Of a DNA stretch of 64,000 nt, positions 36,009 through 47,352 are shown in pieces. Every line of letters starts with the position of its first letter. Within the stretch, counting starts at the first letter, position 1. A program made the translations under genes and the position numbers. Origin of the DNA: Hypoxylon rubiginosum (Eukaryota; Ascomycota; Sordariomycetes; Xylariales; Hypoxylaceae); the NCBI GenBank assembly GCA_902806565.1, contig CADCXA010000056.1:124001-188000 (forward strand), in the 5' to 3' direction. The notes beneath the pieces were generated by a model. The model saw only the letters and a program-made list of their open reading frames with translations, made no database searches and was not told where the DNA came from.

Positions 36009-36651
36009 CGTTAATGGATTCGATACGAGTCGGAAGAAGAGATACTAGAAAGGAATAATAAAGAATAAATAACACTAATAAAAGGACCGGTCCGCCATTG
36101 ACGTGTGGTAGTTGATCTATGGTCCGTGGAAAGCGGGAAAGCTAAGCCTTTTTTCTTTTCTTTTTATATCTAGGTAATTATATAGGTCATCGGGGAAGCT
36201 TGCTTGTTGTTTGAGCTGTACCACTAATTGGAGATCCGGGGAAAGCTTCAGGTGCCAGCTGTGATCAACCAAGGCAAGCTACTAATGACGTGCTCGTCAA
36301 TCTCTGCCCGCGAGTGGCTGAAAGCGAAGGGAACACCCCTTTGTTGCTAGGATTAATGATGCAGCCAGTCAGCCAGTGTGCAGATGGATCGATGCAGCTC
36401 GGCCATTCCGCATTGCCAAGATCGACGGATGGATCGACACGAAGTACGAAGTATTGGGGTAGGTATTGAATTCAGCTTCACCGGTCTTCGAATACGGTAA
36501 TCGGTAACGTGATGAGTAGTAGTATAAATTACCTAATTGTAAGATACATTCCCCCTAAGATCTAACATGTATTCATACTACGTCTCATCATAACCCGTGC
36601 TCTTCCCCATGCGCCCATCCAACAACTCAGTAGATCCACTATGTACCTATC
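36009..36651. other. promoter-side spacer of the MFS gene
   Basis: The region upstream of the MFS start and downstream of the P450. It contains a pyrimidine-rich run around 36150 and no recognised gene. Confidence 0.45.
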
Positions 36652-38002
36652 TTAACCCACCACGTACAGCCAGTCCTCCAGCTCCTGTCGACCATAAGGC
36701 AAAAGGGCTTCCGGACGACTTTGCAACTCGGCGTTCCGTCCTCCAAAATGCACCCCGACCCCTGATTCCCGGGTCCCCAGACGCCGCGCCATCACCGCCG
36801 CGAATATGATGACGGCCCGGTACCCGAACCCCCTAGCCGCCGGGCACATGTGACGCCCGTCGCCGAACGGCATGAACGCGCGCCGCATGTCGGCCGAGAC
36901 GAACTGCCACCGCGAGGGGCGGAACTGCAGCGCGTCGGGCCCCCAGACGCTCTCGTCCCGGTGGCACTTCTCCACGTCAGCGTACCGGATTTCCGTCCGT
37001 CCGCGCGTTCCCGGGACTGCGCGGTATATGCGCTTGGTCGGCGGGTATAGGCGCAGTCCCTCCTGCTGAATGTTAGTAGAAGACTCACTGAGAGAAAAAG
37101 AAAGAGGATATAGACGGGTAAGGAGAACAGGTGAAAAGAAAGAAAAGACTTGGTCTCACCTTGGCACAGTCCAACGCCACCTGCCCGTACCACCTATCTG
37201 CCCCGCCGAAACACTCGGGAATTGCCTCGACTACCCTCTGGAACTGCCGCGACGCCGTCTCGTCCCGGGTTCGGAACCCGGCCTCGACAAATGTTAGCAG
37301 TACCACTCGCCACATAGTCTCGTACGCCGGCATGATGATATTAAGAGGATGGTCCTTGGGCTCGCACGGGAACCGCCCCGGAAGTAGACGCTCTAGAGAC
37401 TGTTGAAGCAGCGTCTGGTCGGCGCTCTGGCCTGCTTGTTCGGGGACCCTCGACTGAACCCATAGGCGGTTAATGGCCTCCGATGCTTGGATGGCGGCGT
37501 CGACGTCGACGGACAAGGGGTTGATGCTGAAAAACTTGTTCAGGGTGGTGATGAGGACGAAAGCCCGAGTCACACGCGCCAGGGGTAGCGTGTACTGATG
37601 CTCAGGGGGCACAGGGGGGCCGAAGTAATGTATCGTACGGTCCAATGCCAACTTCGCGGCGTTGAAGAATTCGACGCAGTGCTCCGGCCCCATCTTGTCG
37701 ATATCGATACTTGCCCTCCGGAGGAACTCGTAGTGTATCGTCGGGTCCTCGGTGGTAAACGAGCTGACGATCCCGAACGCTTTCGCTAGTCTTTGGTTTG
37801 GTATGGCCCTGGCCCTGAGCCTACTTTCGACGGTATGCCGGCCCAGAACTCCGAAATTGGCGATGGCCTGTTGCTTCTGTATGAATCTGGTAGTATTGGC
37901 ATGCTGTATTTGGTTGAAGAGGCCTGTGTGATATAGAAAGAATGTGACGGTGACGGTGACGATGACGGCGAAGACGAAAGTAGCCAAATAAGACATGGCC
38001 AT
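36652..38002 (-). CDS. short cytochrome P450, 2 exons (418 aa)
   Basis: Exons 38002-37160 and 37065-36652. It begins with a membrane anchor (LATFVFAVIVTVTVTFFLY). The I-helix counterpart is IIMPAYETMW near residue 230; the ExxR motif is EGLR at 283-286, right after the intron; FRPSRW precedes the heme loop FMPFGDGRHMCPAARG, with the heme-ligand Cys at about residue 355. The protein is some 80 residues shorter than usual, mainly between the anchor and the I-helix, and the I-helix lacks the classic AGxDT threonine pair order. The intron ends in a CAGCAG double acceptor, so one Gln may be present or absent. Probably an ER-bound monooxygenase working with the neighbouring FAD monooxygenase; substrate unknown. 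Confidence 0.8.
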
Positions 38003-38084
38003 TGTGGTAAAAGATTGTAAGACTGTCTTGCTTAGCTAGGAGAGTATAATAGCATTGTAGCTATCAAGGTAGCGAGTCACCTCT

Positions 38085-38094
38085 CTATATAAGG
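38085..38094 (-). promoter_or_regulatory. candidate TATA box of the P450 gene
   Basis: CCTTATATAG on the minus strand lies about 85 bases upstream of the P450 ATG, a sensible distance for a fungal TATA element with a short leader. Identified by pattern only. Confidence 0.4.
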
Positions 38095-39292
38095 CATTTT
38101 CATGTTGCTGCTAATGGCCTCGGATCTCGATCTCTTTCTAATTTCACTACGATTATTACCTAGGAGTGAAAAAAGGCTGAGAGGATGCTTCACGAATGGC
38201 CCAGAGAAGGCTTCAAGCTAATCCTCTTCATGCCCGAGTCGACTCGAAGATGGTCATTGAGTTGGGACTTCGTTATCTACGACTCCATGTTTCTGTGAGT
38301 TTCCGTCGATTCTAATGACACTACAAATGAAGCTATCTAGCCTATTCGATACGTTTCAAGGTGTCTCGCTAAGGTTGGAGATTGTGGGATAACTCGGAAG
38401 GATATGCAAATGAGACTTGGGTAATAGCACATTTGAATGAGGGTTACAGGCATTAGGTAGAATATCTGAAAGGAGGATTAGTTGCCTTGATTTTCTTAAG
38501 AGTACAAGCAAAATTGTGACAAGTCAAATATCCTAAGCCTAATAACAAGAGATTTCTTATGGGACACGTCTCTGCTCTTGGCTTGGGCACCTGGGGGGAA
38601 GTAGGTATCAATGCGTTCTGCCACACGACAAAGGAACCCCCTTCTACAATATTTTTGTCAAACAAATTGATACACAAGCTAGAGAAGAGAGATATGCTTT
38701 TCTCTGCCATTTTCGAAACATGCTTGTAAAGATCTTTATATCTACTTCAATGCTTCATGAAACTACGTTCTAACTGTGAATAAGCCCGAAGTCGTGATCT
38801 TCTTCAGAAAACGACAACGCTAGAAATATATTCGTTAGCGTAGCGAACTATGGATAATGGAAGACATGCCAGACGCCCGCTAGAAGCTGGTGCAGGTAGA
38901 CAGCTTAGGTGTGAAATAGCTGCCAGCGCAGTAGCTAAAGCAGGTATATTAAAATCGGCCCAACTCGTGGTATACGACGGCAGAGACCTTTCCTGTTTCC
39001 TCTCTGTTGTATCTATCATGTAGCCTTGGACTTCAAATACTGCCAACTCGCTCGCTTCTGATCCGTCATCAATCAATAGGGTAAAGCAACCAATAACGCC
39101 CCCTTTATGCACGTGGTGAAGCGTCTACCCTTCTAGCTTAACGACCTAGGGAAATTACACGCCTGTCGTCGCTCATGGTTATAACCTCCTTCCTTCCTTA
39201 ACGCCCAGTACCAACCAGTTATATGCCCTCATCCTTGATAGCCCTCCCCGCGCCCTGACCGGATCTGATGTGCAGTAAAAGTATCTCACACC
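38095..39292. other. gene-free spacer
   Basis: About 1.2 kb. Two minus-strand frames (38453-38710 and 38804-39112) have no domain, signal peptide or neighbour support and were not called. Confidence 0.45.
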
Positions 39293-40542
39293 TCACTTAC
39301 TGCCAACAGCAGCCTGATACCTCATGCGGAGACCCCTGAGGCGGAAAGAAGCTGTCTTGGCATCGAATTTCTCCGTCTTCGGGTCCCACCATGCGGTACA
39401 GTCGATCGTTATGAGAGCTCGCGGCGTGTAGATCTCTACGAGTCCACTTAGGTAGATGGCGCCTCTCGGAGGGAATCCACCCATGGGTCGCCACGTTTGC
39501 CCAAATTTCTCTTTAAATGCGCTCCAAGCACCGTTCGTGTGTCCTTGCGCGTGCTTGATACCCTGTATGTCTGTGACGCTTTTCGGTTTGCCAGACTCGG
39601 CACCGGGAACAATTGGGATCACGCTCGAATTAGGAGAGGTTGTAGAGGACCCAGGAGCTGGCGATGACTCCGTAGGTCTCTTCTCGATAGAGGTCGAGCT
39701 AGCTGACGAATCATCGCTTGCCTGAGTATTTGCGGACGAGAACGAACTAGACTCTTGAGAATCGGACTTCGCTGCCTGCTTCTTTATTTGCTGCTGGACT
39801 TTTTCAATAGCCTGCTGTAAAGGAGGCGACGGGGGTGAGTTTTGGTCGTATCCGAGTAGCTTGGCGAGATTCGCAGCGTTCTGCTTCATCAAGGTGGCCG
39901 AAAAAGTCCATAACGACATGGTGAGGGCCGAAGGGTAAAGAGCACGGGATACCCAGAGAGCAGCCGTCGTGTCCATTGGTTCTTCGACAATAGAAATGCC
40001 GTAGTCGCCTATACTCAACCTAAGGAGAGTTAGATATAATACTTTATAGAAGGATCGAGGTAATACCCTTTGCGAACGAAAACGGGAGGCGGTCTGCTGG
40101 GATATTGTATATCAAGCCAATACCTCCCTAATTTCATATCCCCACCACATTTCTTTAGGAGCAAGGGATTCGCCTTTGCAGTTTTTCGTACCAGTTCCCC
40201 GAGGTCGCCTGATTCTTAATTAGTATGCCTTTCCTTCTCCAAGCTTGTCAACTCTCAGCTCTTACCTTGGACGCGTCTCACAAGTTGTTTATTCTTGCTG
40301 AGCTTGACGAAGGCCTGCCACTCCGGATCGGTACTCTTGTAGGGTGGAGAAGGGACTATCCTCGTGGTGAAGGGGAGCGGAATGAGTATAGGTTCTAGCA
40401 AGTCTTCCTCTAGTTCTTCCGACGTCATTTGCTTCTCTTGCTCATCGGTCCAGTCGGAAAGGATATTGAAAACGGATGCCGTATAGACTCGGTAACAGAC
40501 GAAGTATACGCAACCGGCGAATATGAAGTTCCTATGTGCCAT
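39293..40542 (-). CDS. unrecognised membrane-anchored protein, 3 exons (381 aa)
   Basis: Not assigned to a family. Exons 40542-40266, 40208-40067 and 40019-39293 join in frame with proper GT...AG introns. The N-terminus has one hydrophobic segment (FIFAGCVYFVCYRVYTASVF), then an acidic stretch (DEQEKQMTSEELEEDLLEP). Exon 2 and the start of exon 3 are hydrophobic/aromatic and look like a conserved globular part (RYWLDIQYPSRPPPVF). The middle is a Ser/Gln-rich linker, and the last 80 residues (WRPMGGFPPRGAIYLSGLVE) again look ordered. A mitochondrial or ER membrane protein is possible. The reading ends at TGA 39293-39295, but a GTAAGTGAGG donor-like sequence overlaps the last codons and a CACATCAG acceptor lies downstream, so a fourth exon cannot be excluded. 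Confidence 0.65.
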
Positions 40543-41449
40543 AGCATTAGTATGGATAGGATCTGTAAAAGGGGGGGGGGGCTAGTTTCGGGTGTACATT
40601 GGCTTAAACCATTTTCTTCGGATCTTGACTCTCTGTACTTGGAAGATTCGAGCAGAAGGTGAATGTGCGCCGTGGATCCTAGCGCCGAGGGAATAGGAAT
40701 TCGGGCGAGATCGTAAAAATCGCAACATCTCGACGTCGCGCCCTCGGCGGCCCGAGGACGAGAGAAATTGGTGACTATAACTTGCTCCGAAGACTGATCT
40801 TACTATCGGTCGCTAGTTTGAAAAAGAAGAAAAAGAATATTATTGATGCTTTCGTATTAATCGCCAGAGTATTCTGCCGTTCATTTCACGGGGAACTTGG
40901 CGTCAAAAGACTATGGATTATGGATATTGTTGGGGATGGGAGTCGGCGGGTTAAGAATTAATTGGTAGATGATATGTGGCGGCGGGACGAGGCAAAATCT
41001 CAGCCTTTTTACGTGTTGGGTTGTCTGGTTGTTAGGGGTTGCAGTGGAGGGACGGGACCCTGTTGCTTCTAGAAAGACCCTGATTCAAGTCCCGATTGTA
41101 CCTAGGACAGCGGACCTAGCCTAGGGGGATCATTGATACCTACATGTACCTAAGGGTTCCGCTGTTTGTACTGGTTGGTAGCGCTAGACCCCACCGTCGT
41201 AATCAGCACCTACCCGGTAGGTACCTAGGTAATATCACGTGTGAGTATCTACATAACTAACATATGCACGTACGCGTATGCATATGCATATGCATATGCG
41301 TATGTTGTCTGCCGGAGTTATTCCAGTCAGCCAAACAGAAACAGCATCGTCACCTAAGCTCGACTCGACTTCGCTATCCCCGTCTCTGTCCCGGTCGTCC
41401 CCATTGCAACCAAAAACAGCTTCAAAGGGAATAACCAACCTCGACAATC
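40543..41449. other. divergent promoter region with a CATATG hexamer array
   Basis: Between the 381-residue gene (minus) and the Vps3844 gene (plus). It contains a G-run at about 40570-40580, an ACCTAGGT word at 41207-41233 and a GCATAT tandem array at 41275-41304. No gene called. Confidence 0.5.
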
Positions 41450-42661
41450 ATGAAGCTGAAGAGCTTCTTACTACCTGCTCTTGCAGGTATTGCCACGGCT
41501 ACCGCAGACGAGCAGCCGCGACACGCAGAAGCCTACATCATAAGGCAATCCAAAACAACGACGACGAATCCCCCATCCATACCAGATGAGCTTGCCCGAG
41601 CTATCCTCCTTCAACGCCTCAGCACTCCCGAACAGCCCTCAGCTCTAGGTCAGCTACCTAAATCTCTAGCCCAAGATGAATCTATATCCTACATCAGACA
41701 GTTCGGGAAATTGCCCCGACCACTATTCGAGGAGGCAGATGATACCACAACACCGAGCCAGCTCATCATCGCCCTCTCTGGCATTACGAACAAGTACGAC
41801 GATGTCAAGGCTGCCGTATCGTCTGTGCCTTTGGCATTTACAGCTCCTGGATTGAGCCGTCTGCCTATCGGAGAGAAGAAGACGAGTTGTACTTTTGAGC
41901 AGTCCATCAACCGGGAGAATAACAAATGCTGGAAAGGCAAGACACAGTACCTCGAGTACGATGTCACTAAAGTACATCTCAATCCTAAATACTTCCTGGA
42001 CGGATGGGATGCTGACTCTTAACAGGACAGCACTATCATTGCCAAACTAGGCAAGAATCTCCAGTTCCTCAACGTCCAAGCCGTCGATGGAAAGATAGAA
42101 ACCACCATCCTACTCTTCGCCCCCCATAACCCCGAATCCGACGCGGAAGAGCTCCGCCGTCGAGACATGGAGCTAGACGAGCTCGTCATGACCGACGAAG
42201 AAGAAGAAGATCCCGAAGCCACCTACGCGCCCACCGCGGACTCCAAGTTCAACGGCGACACCGACAAGCCGTTCCACGCCTTCGCCTCGTCCTCGCAGAA
42301 GCCGGCCGGCGTCCTCCCGGCCTGCTTCGAGAGCCGCAACGCCTGCGTGAGCGCGACCGACAGCTGCTCGGGCCACGGCCAGTGCGTCGACAAGTGGGGC
42401 GCCAGCAGCAGCACGGACAAGACCTGCTTCTTCTGCCACTGCATGACGACCAACGAGACGGGCGCCGGCGGCCGCACCGGCGTCTACCGCTGGGGCGGCG
42501 GCGCCTGCCACAAGCAGGACGTCAGCACGCCCTTCTGGCTGTTCGCCGGCGTCTCCATCGCCCTCGTCGCCACCGTCGCCTTCGCCATCGGCCTGCTGTT
42601 CAGCGTCGGCGAGGAGAAGCTGCCCGGTGTAATCGGGGCCGGCGTGTCGAGGTCGAAATAG
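41450..42661 (+). CDS. Vps3844-family vacuolar sorting protein, 2 exons (385 aa)
   Basis: Type I membrane protein of the fungal Vps3844 family (PF12955, formerly DUF3844), thought to act in the ER/vacuole sorting route. Exons 41450-41971 and 42026-42661. A signal peptide (MKLKSFLLPALAGIATATADE) opens the protein. The lumenal part ends in the diagnostic cysteine block: PACFESRNACVSATDSCSGH, then GQCVDKWG and TCFFCHC. A single membrane helix follows (FWLFAGVSIALVATVAFAIGLLF) and a short cytosolic tail. An acidic MTDEEEEDPE stretch precedes the Cys block. The 5' end of the gene has ordinary composition whereas the 3' half is very GC-rich. Confidence 0.85.
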
Positions 42662-43060
42662 GGACTGAAGGATTTTACCTGCATTACCTACATGCAAGGG
42701 GGGAAGAAGGATGGTCGACTGCCTAACTACAGGTGAGGAGGGTTAAGGAGTAGTAGAGTAAAAGACCTCAAGCCGTCGCGTTGTCTGCGGGTAGTAATGA
42801 ATGCAGAAAGATTGTGTATCATACGTGTACTGATACCGGAGGGAAATCAAACAAACAGGCGCTGGTTAAGCATAATCATTTCTTCCCTAGCCTACGAGGA
42901 AGGGAAGGGTGTTTTTTTTTCATACGGTATTTCGTTATGTAGAAAAGTGTCTCACAAATACGACTTTGCATCGTTCGTCAAATTTTGACTATTCAGCTTG
43001 TCCATTTCTTTTGGGATGGGAGGATTCTAGCTATTGGGTATCATATTCGTATCGTATCTA
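42662..43060. other. spacer between convergent genes
   Basis: 3' flanks of the Vps3844 and Ntr2 genes; no other signal. Confidence 0.5.
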
Positions 43061-44701
43061 TCATATCTCCATCCGCGACTGCTGCCTCACCGGCGTCGTT
43101 CCCAGGCTTTCTAGTCCCCTCTGCCCGGGTGTATCCGCGCCGCCCCTGGCATGATCTAGGAGCGACCTGGCCGCCGCGACGCTATCTTCTACAGTAGCAA
43201 CACTCGTCCCGTCCTCTATATTTCCATTTTGGTCACCGCCGCCGTTCGTAGTCCCAGAGGCGCCTTCCGCAGTATTGCCAGACGTCAGCGCGCGATACCT
43301 CTCGCCCGCCTCGTTGAGCAGCCTCTGGACCTCGGGCTCCCTCTTCAGGATGCCCTCCCTCTCGGCCCGCAGCGCGGCGATCTTGGCTTTCAGCCTGCTC
43401 ATCTCGTCTCCCTTCCGCCGCATCCTGGCCCGGAACTCGTCCATGAGCGTGTCGAGGTCCGGTAGAGGCGTGATCCGGGGTATCTGTACCGAGGCGGAGG
43501 ACTGCAGGCGGCGGCGCTGCTGCTCGCGCTCGGCGGCTAGCCCGTCCATGCCGGCGCGCGTCTGCGCCGCCTCGTACGCGGCGCGGCGCTCGGCCTCGCT
43601 GTCGTCGGACCCCGAGTCGTTATCGGAACCGAAACCGCCGCCACCGCCGCCCTCGGCCGCTGTGATCAGCGACGCCATCTCGGCGCGCTGACGGCGCTTC
43701 GCCTCCCTCTCAGCTTTCCTGCCGAGCGACAGCCCGCCGTCCTCGACGAACTCGTCGAAGCCTTCGCCCAGGTCCTCGTCCTCGGCCACCAGCCGCGTGT
43801 CCTTAGCGGATTTCTTAGGGTTGCTGTGTTCTTGCCGCCTCGAGAGCACCGCTAGGTACGAGTCGCCCTGGTCGCGATCGTCGTCCGAAAGCGATATGAA
43901 GTCGTCCGTATCCCTCGTGCCTCCCTCCTTGGCTCGCCGAGCTCTTCGGGCCTTCTTCTCTTGGATCTCGGCTTCGGTAAGTATGGTGGTATCCTTGGAG
44001 GGGGTGTTGGTATCTACGATCATAGCACCCTCGAGCTCCGACGGGTCGAGTGTCGTTTCGTCGTCGGATGTGGGATGGAGTTTGGAGAGGTTCTGCGGTG
44101 TGTTGGGTGTTGACATCTGCAGCTCCGAAAGGTACTCTTTGCTGTAGCGCGGACGGTCGTCCTCGGTTCCGGCAGAGCGCATTGGTAGTCGGTTGAGAGG
44201 TAAGTTGTTCTTAGAAATGCCTTTCTTGTAGGCGCTATTCTCGACTGCAGCGTGGACAAGCGAACCCTTTTTCGGCGTAGACACTACTTCATCTCCTAAT
44301 ACCATTGAATCCACCTCTTCTGTGGCTTCTGCGCCGGCACCGCCAAACGAGAGACGTGAGCTTGACGCCCGTTTCTTAGATTTTATAGACCCTGGTCTTG
44401 CCCCAAGTGGCGGGCGGGTCCGTAAAGGTGCGCCGCCATCGTCGTTGTCTTCTGCTTCTTCCTTGGTATTTGTAGACACAGACTGTATATCAGAAAGTAT
44501 ATCGTCCTCGACTCTATCGATATTGATGCTCTTTCTTAGAGACGACTGCTTGAATGGTTTCCGACTCGTCTTGAACGATGGTTGCAGTGCTGGTGCTTGA
44601 GGTTCTTCTGGGGGGTTCAGGGACGTAGCTGATATATTGTCGTCATCGTCGTCTTGAACAGTGATCTTGCGTGCTTTGCGTTTAGACCCAAATGAGCTCA
44701 T
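43061..44701 (-). CDS. ntr2: Ntr2-domain protein, spliceosome disassembly factor
   Basis: Matches the nineteen-complex-related protein 2 family (PF15458). In yeast, Ntr2 works with Ntr1 and the helicase Prp43 to take apart spent spliceosomes in the nucleus. Intron-free; 546 residues from MSSFGSKRKARKI at 44701, chosen over the first ATG at 44833 because the basic KRKARKI start fits the family. Conserved landmarks are RPRYSKEYLSELQMSTPNTP near the middle, the acidic DTDDFISLSDDDRD, the LVAEDEDLGEGFDEFVEDG block, and a C-terminal coiled coil (about DEFRARMRRKGDEMSRLKAK on). Long charged low-complexity linkers and a poly-Gly run separate these. The gene is divergent from SmG, another spliceosome component. 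Confidence 0.85.
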   Translation of the reverse strand: MSSFGSKRKARKITVQDDDDDNISATSLNPPEEPQAPALQPSFKTSRKPFKQSSLRKSINIDRVEDDILSDIQSVSTNTKEEAEDNDDGGAPLRTRPPLGARPGSIKSKKRASSSRLSFGGAGAEATEEVDSMVLGDEVVSTPKKGSLVHAAVENSAYKKGISKNNLPLNRLPMRSAGTEDDRPRYSKEYLSELQMSTPNTPQNLSKLHPTSDDETTLDPSELEGAMIVDTNTPSKDTTILTEAEIQEKKARRARRAKEGGTRDTDDFISLSDDDRDQGDSYLAVLSRRQEHSNPKKSAKDTRLVAEDEDLGEGFDEFVEDGGLSLGRKAEREAKRRQRAEMASLITAAEGGGGGGFGSDNDSGSDDSEAERRAAYEAAQTRAGMDGLAAEREQQRRRLQSSASVQIPRITPLPDLDTLMDEFRARMRRKGDEMSRLKAKIAALRAEREGILKREPEVQRLLNEAGERYRALTSGNTAEGASGTTNGGGDQNGNIEDGTSVATVEDSVAAARSLLDHARGGADTPGQRGLESLGTTPVRQQSRMEI

Positions 44702-45058
44702 CTTTCGTAGTCCGCAATCCAAGAACCAGCCCCGTAGTTCACTGAGAAGTTCTTTGGTCGAACTTGTGCCGTTGTGGTTCCTAGAGGTAGAAGTTGAAAA
44801 GGTTGGAAAGAAAGAATGTACAATTCGATACAATCTTTAGGTACGTCTTGTTGCATTTGCTTGGCGTTTGAGTGGGTCTAGAAATTATTTAGTTATCGAT
44901 AAGAAGCTAAGGCACTATCTTATCGGATCAAGCGCCAGCTTGAATGCACTAAATGAATGCTCTGCTACTACGCTACTAGCCTTCTCTTAAACGTCAACTC
45001 GTACTGCATAAATTGCCAATTCTTCAACTTCACCCACCACTCTACAGATCCTGTCAAG
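44702..45058. promoter_or_regulatory. shared intergenic promoter of ntr2 and SmG
   Basis: The 357 bp between the two divergent ATGs must hold both promoters. It is AT-rich in the middle (about 44880-44920). No TATA box was identified. Both products are spliceosomal, so co-expression through a bidirectional promoter is a reasonable guess. Confidence 0.5.
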
Positions 45059-45503
45059 ATGGCACCCGCACAGCCAGAACTCAAGAAGGTAGGACATATT
45101 ACTATTATATCCATCATTCGAGACACTAAGCTTACCCAATGTTGTACAGTACCTCGACAAGAGACTATTCGTTCAGCTCAACGGAAGCCGCAAAGTCATT
45201 GGCATCCTCCGCGGTTACGATGTATACCACCTACTCTATTTCCGTATAGCCCGTCATAAAACTGACTTCGAATAGGTGTTCCTGAATATTGTTCTGGACG
45301 ATGCCGTGGAAGAGAAGGACGGAGGCGAAAAGGTCAAACTAGGAATGGTCGTACGTCTTTCGTCTCGCATCTTGCATCTTCCGACTACGAATCGTATGGA
45401 CAGATACAGAAACTAACAGCAGCCTACACTTCAGGTCATCCGAGGCAACTCCGTCGTTATGCTAGAAGCACTTGAGAGAATAGGTGGAGACCGCGACAAA
45501 TGA
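45059..45503 (+). CDS. SMX2: Small nuclear ribonucleoprotein SmG, 4 exons (81 aa)
   Basis: Subunit of the heptameric Sm ring bound to spliceosomal U1, U2, U4 and U5 snRNAs. Exons 45059-45088, 45150-45221, 45276-45350 and 45435-45503 all join in phase 0. The protein has an Sm1 motif (LFVQLNGSRKVIGILRGYD, then VFLNIVLDDAVE) and an Sm2 motif (GMVVIRGNSVVMLEALERI), a close match to SmG throughout. Three introns in 246 coding bases are usual for this gene in filamentous fungi. The gene is too interrupted to appear as a single open frame. The symbol follows the yeast name. Confidence 0.95.
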
Positions 45504-47352
45504 AAGCATCACGACATGGAATACGCGAATATCCAGACAAGACCTGAATCGATACCCGTATGCAGAGAATACAGGAGTGCGTTGGCTGGTTTGATGTCAA
45601 AATTCGCGTGGAAGGCGTTCTTAAGGATGGTAAAAGTCTGCCAATGAGCATCTCCTGCGGGCGAAAACAAAGAATAACTCGAGCAGCTGCGTCTGCACAA
45701 ACGATATGAAGTGTTTCTGAGGAAGATGCCTGGATCTATAATCTACATGAGCCAGAACCCATCATCTGGCATTCCGAGTGTTACCCACCGTTACGCATCG
45801 TGAATATAACATTGACACATCTGCCCTGTGTCTAAGTGGCATTGCACCACCTGCTACATAGAACGGTAGACGTATTGTCTATACTAATTTGCACTGCAGA
45901 AGTGGTATCTTGATTCTATTACGCATTTTGGTTCCCACAAACTAAGCCCTTCACTACCAAGGCAAGAATCAAGGCAAAGATGTGGAGAGCGGGCTTTTCT
46001 TTTCTTCAGGGGCAGATCCAGCTCGCCGTCTCATCCCATCCAATCTTACATCCCCGAACTGAGTGTTCCTTACGCAACCATTTCCACCCTATCCAAGGGC
46101 ATGGTCGGATAGATTTCCATCAGTTGGGAGCACCACGGCGGCTGCAACGTCTGTAGAGTTCTGTAGCAATAGATTTGCATGGGGCATCTTCGTTTAACTT
46201 GCTATGGTCCACTCTACCGCTATCTTACTTAGCCCCTATCTGGACCAACATGGCTATTTTCTCGTCCAAGTGATCAGAAGTCGAAAGGCTAGAACCCTGA
46301 CAGCTAGTACCATAATAGAGCTGTAGCAAGGTGTAGTTATTGCATACTGGCCCTTACACCCTTCCGCCCTTCAAAGATCCCTATAGAGCATATTGATGGC
46401 ATAGCTGAGCCGTCTTCGTCGTCCTCGTCCAGACGCCTCCGAGCGTCGACGAGAACTCGAGACGTGGGCATAGTTCTGAATGTAAGCCCGAACAAGCCTA
46501 CACCAGCACTAGCACCCCTTAACATACATCCCCGGAGACCTGAGGCGCTCGGCTTTTCCATTATGAACATGTATGCGCTCCAATGATTTGTATGGCTAGT
46601 CATTCGTAGAATAACGTTAGAGATCTTCCATCCCCCAGGGCATAACTTTCGAAACACCTGCTAGGGGTCCTGCTCGGCCGCCACGTCCTTTATCTTTCAC
46701 GTTGTCGGCTCCGTAGCTTGTAAGAACATTCTGGGACCTGTCTGCAATGTGGTTAATGTAGTTCCATTCGGCCTATCCGCCCACTGATGCCACGTATTGT
46801 CTCAGGCCTCAGTATCCGCGCTAAGCTTTGGGTAGACGAATGCTGGATGTTCCAGAGTCTTCATCATAGCGGCCATTTAAAATAGGATGCGATTATCCGT
46901 GTTTCGTTCAAGTCGTAGGACGCTACCTCCAGCTGCGATAGAGTGTTTGCCACTGTTTGGCGAACAGAGCCCATGTAGATTAGAAGATACACCGAGTGAC
47001 GAAATCGCTATCGGGGATATGGGCCTTGAACTCTTCAGCGATGCTGTCGTGTACCTACTTCCGCGGCCTTGCCATGATGCGTTTGTCATTTTGAAGCACA
47101 AAGTAAACCATGCGTCACTATCGCGTCTTGTGGTTGTTGTTCATTAGTAATAGGGGTATCAGAAACCACCGAGATGTGCCAGTGTAAAAACATGTCCGGA
47201 ATACGACTGAATTGGGATCTTTATTAGCACAGACTCTCGAGCCCTGGAATCTATCCTGTGCCATATGCCCAACTCCAGCATATATTCCTAGTACGCACAA
47301 GAACTCTAGAGTGGGTAGATGTAAATGACTAGCCCCCCGTCGAAGACTACCT
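45504..47352. other. gene-free region with one coding-like frame
   Basis: About 1.8 kb. A plus-strand frame at 46887-47147 has a protein-like stretch (SDEIAIGDMGLELFSDAVVY) but no family, no signal peptide and no adjoining exon, so it may be a relic. Nothing else is supported. Confidence 0.4.
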
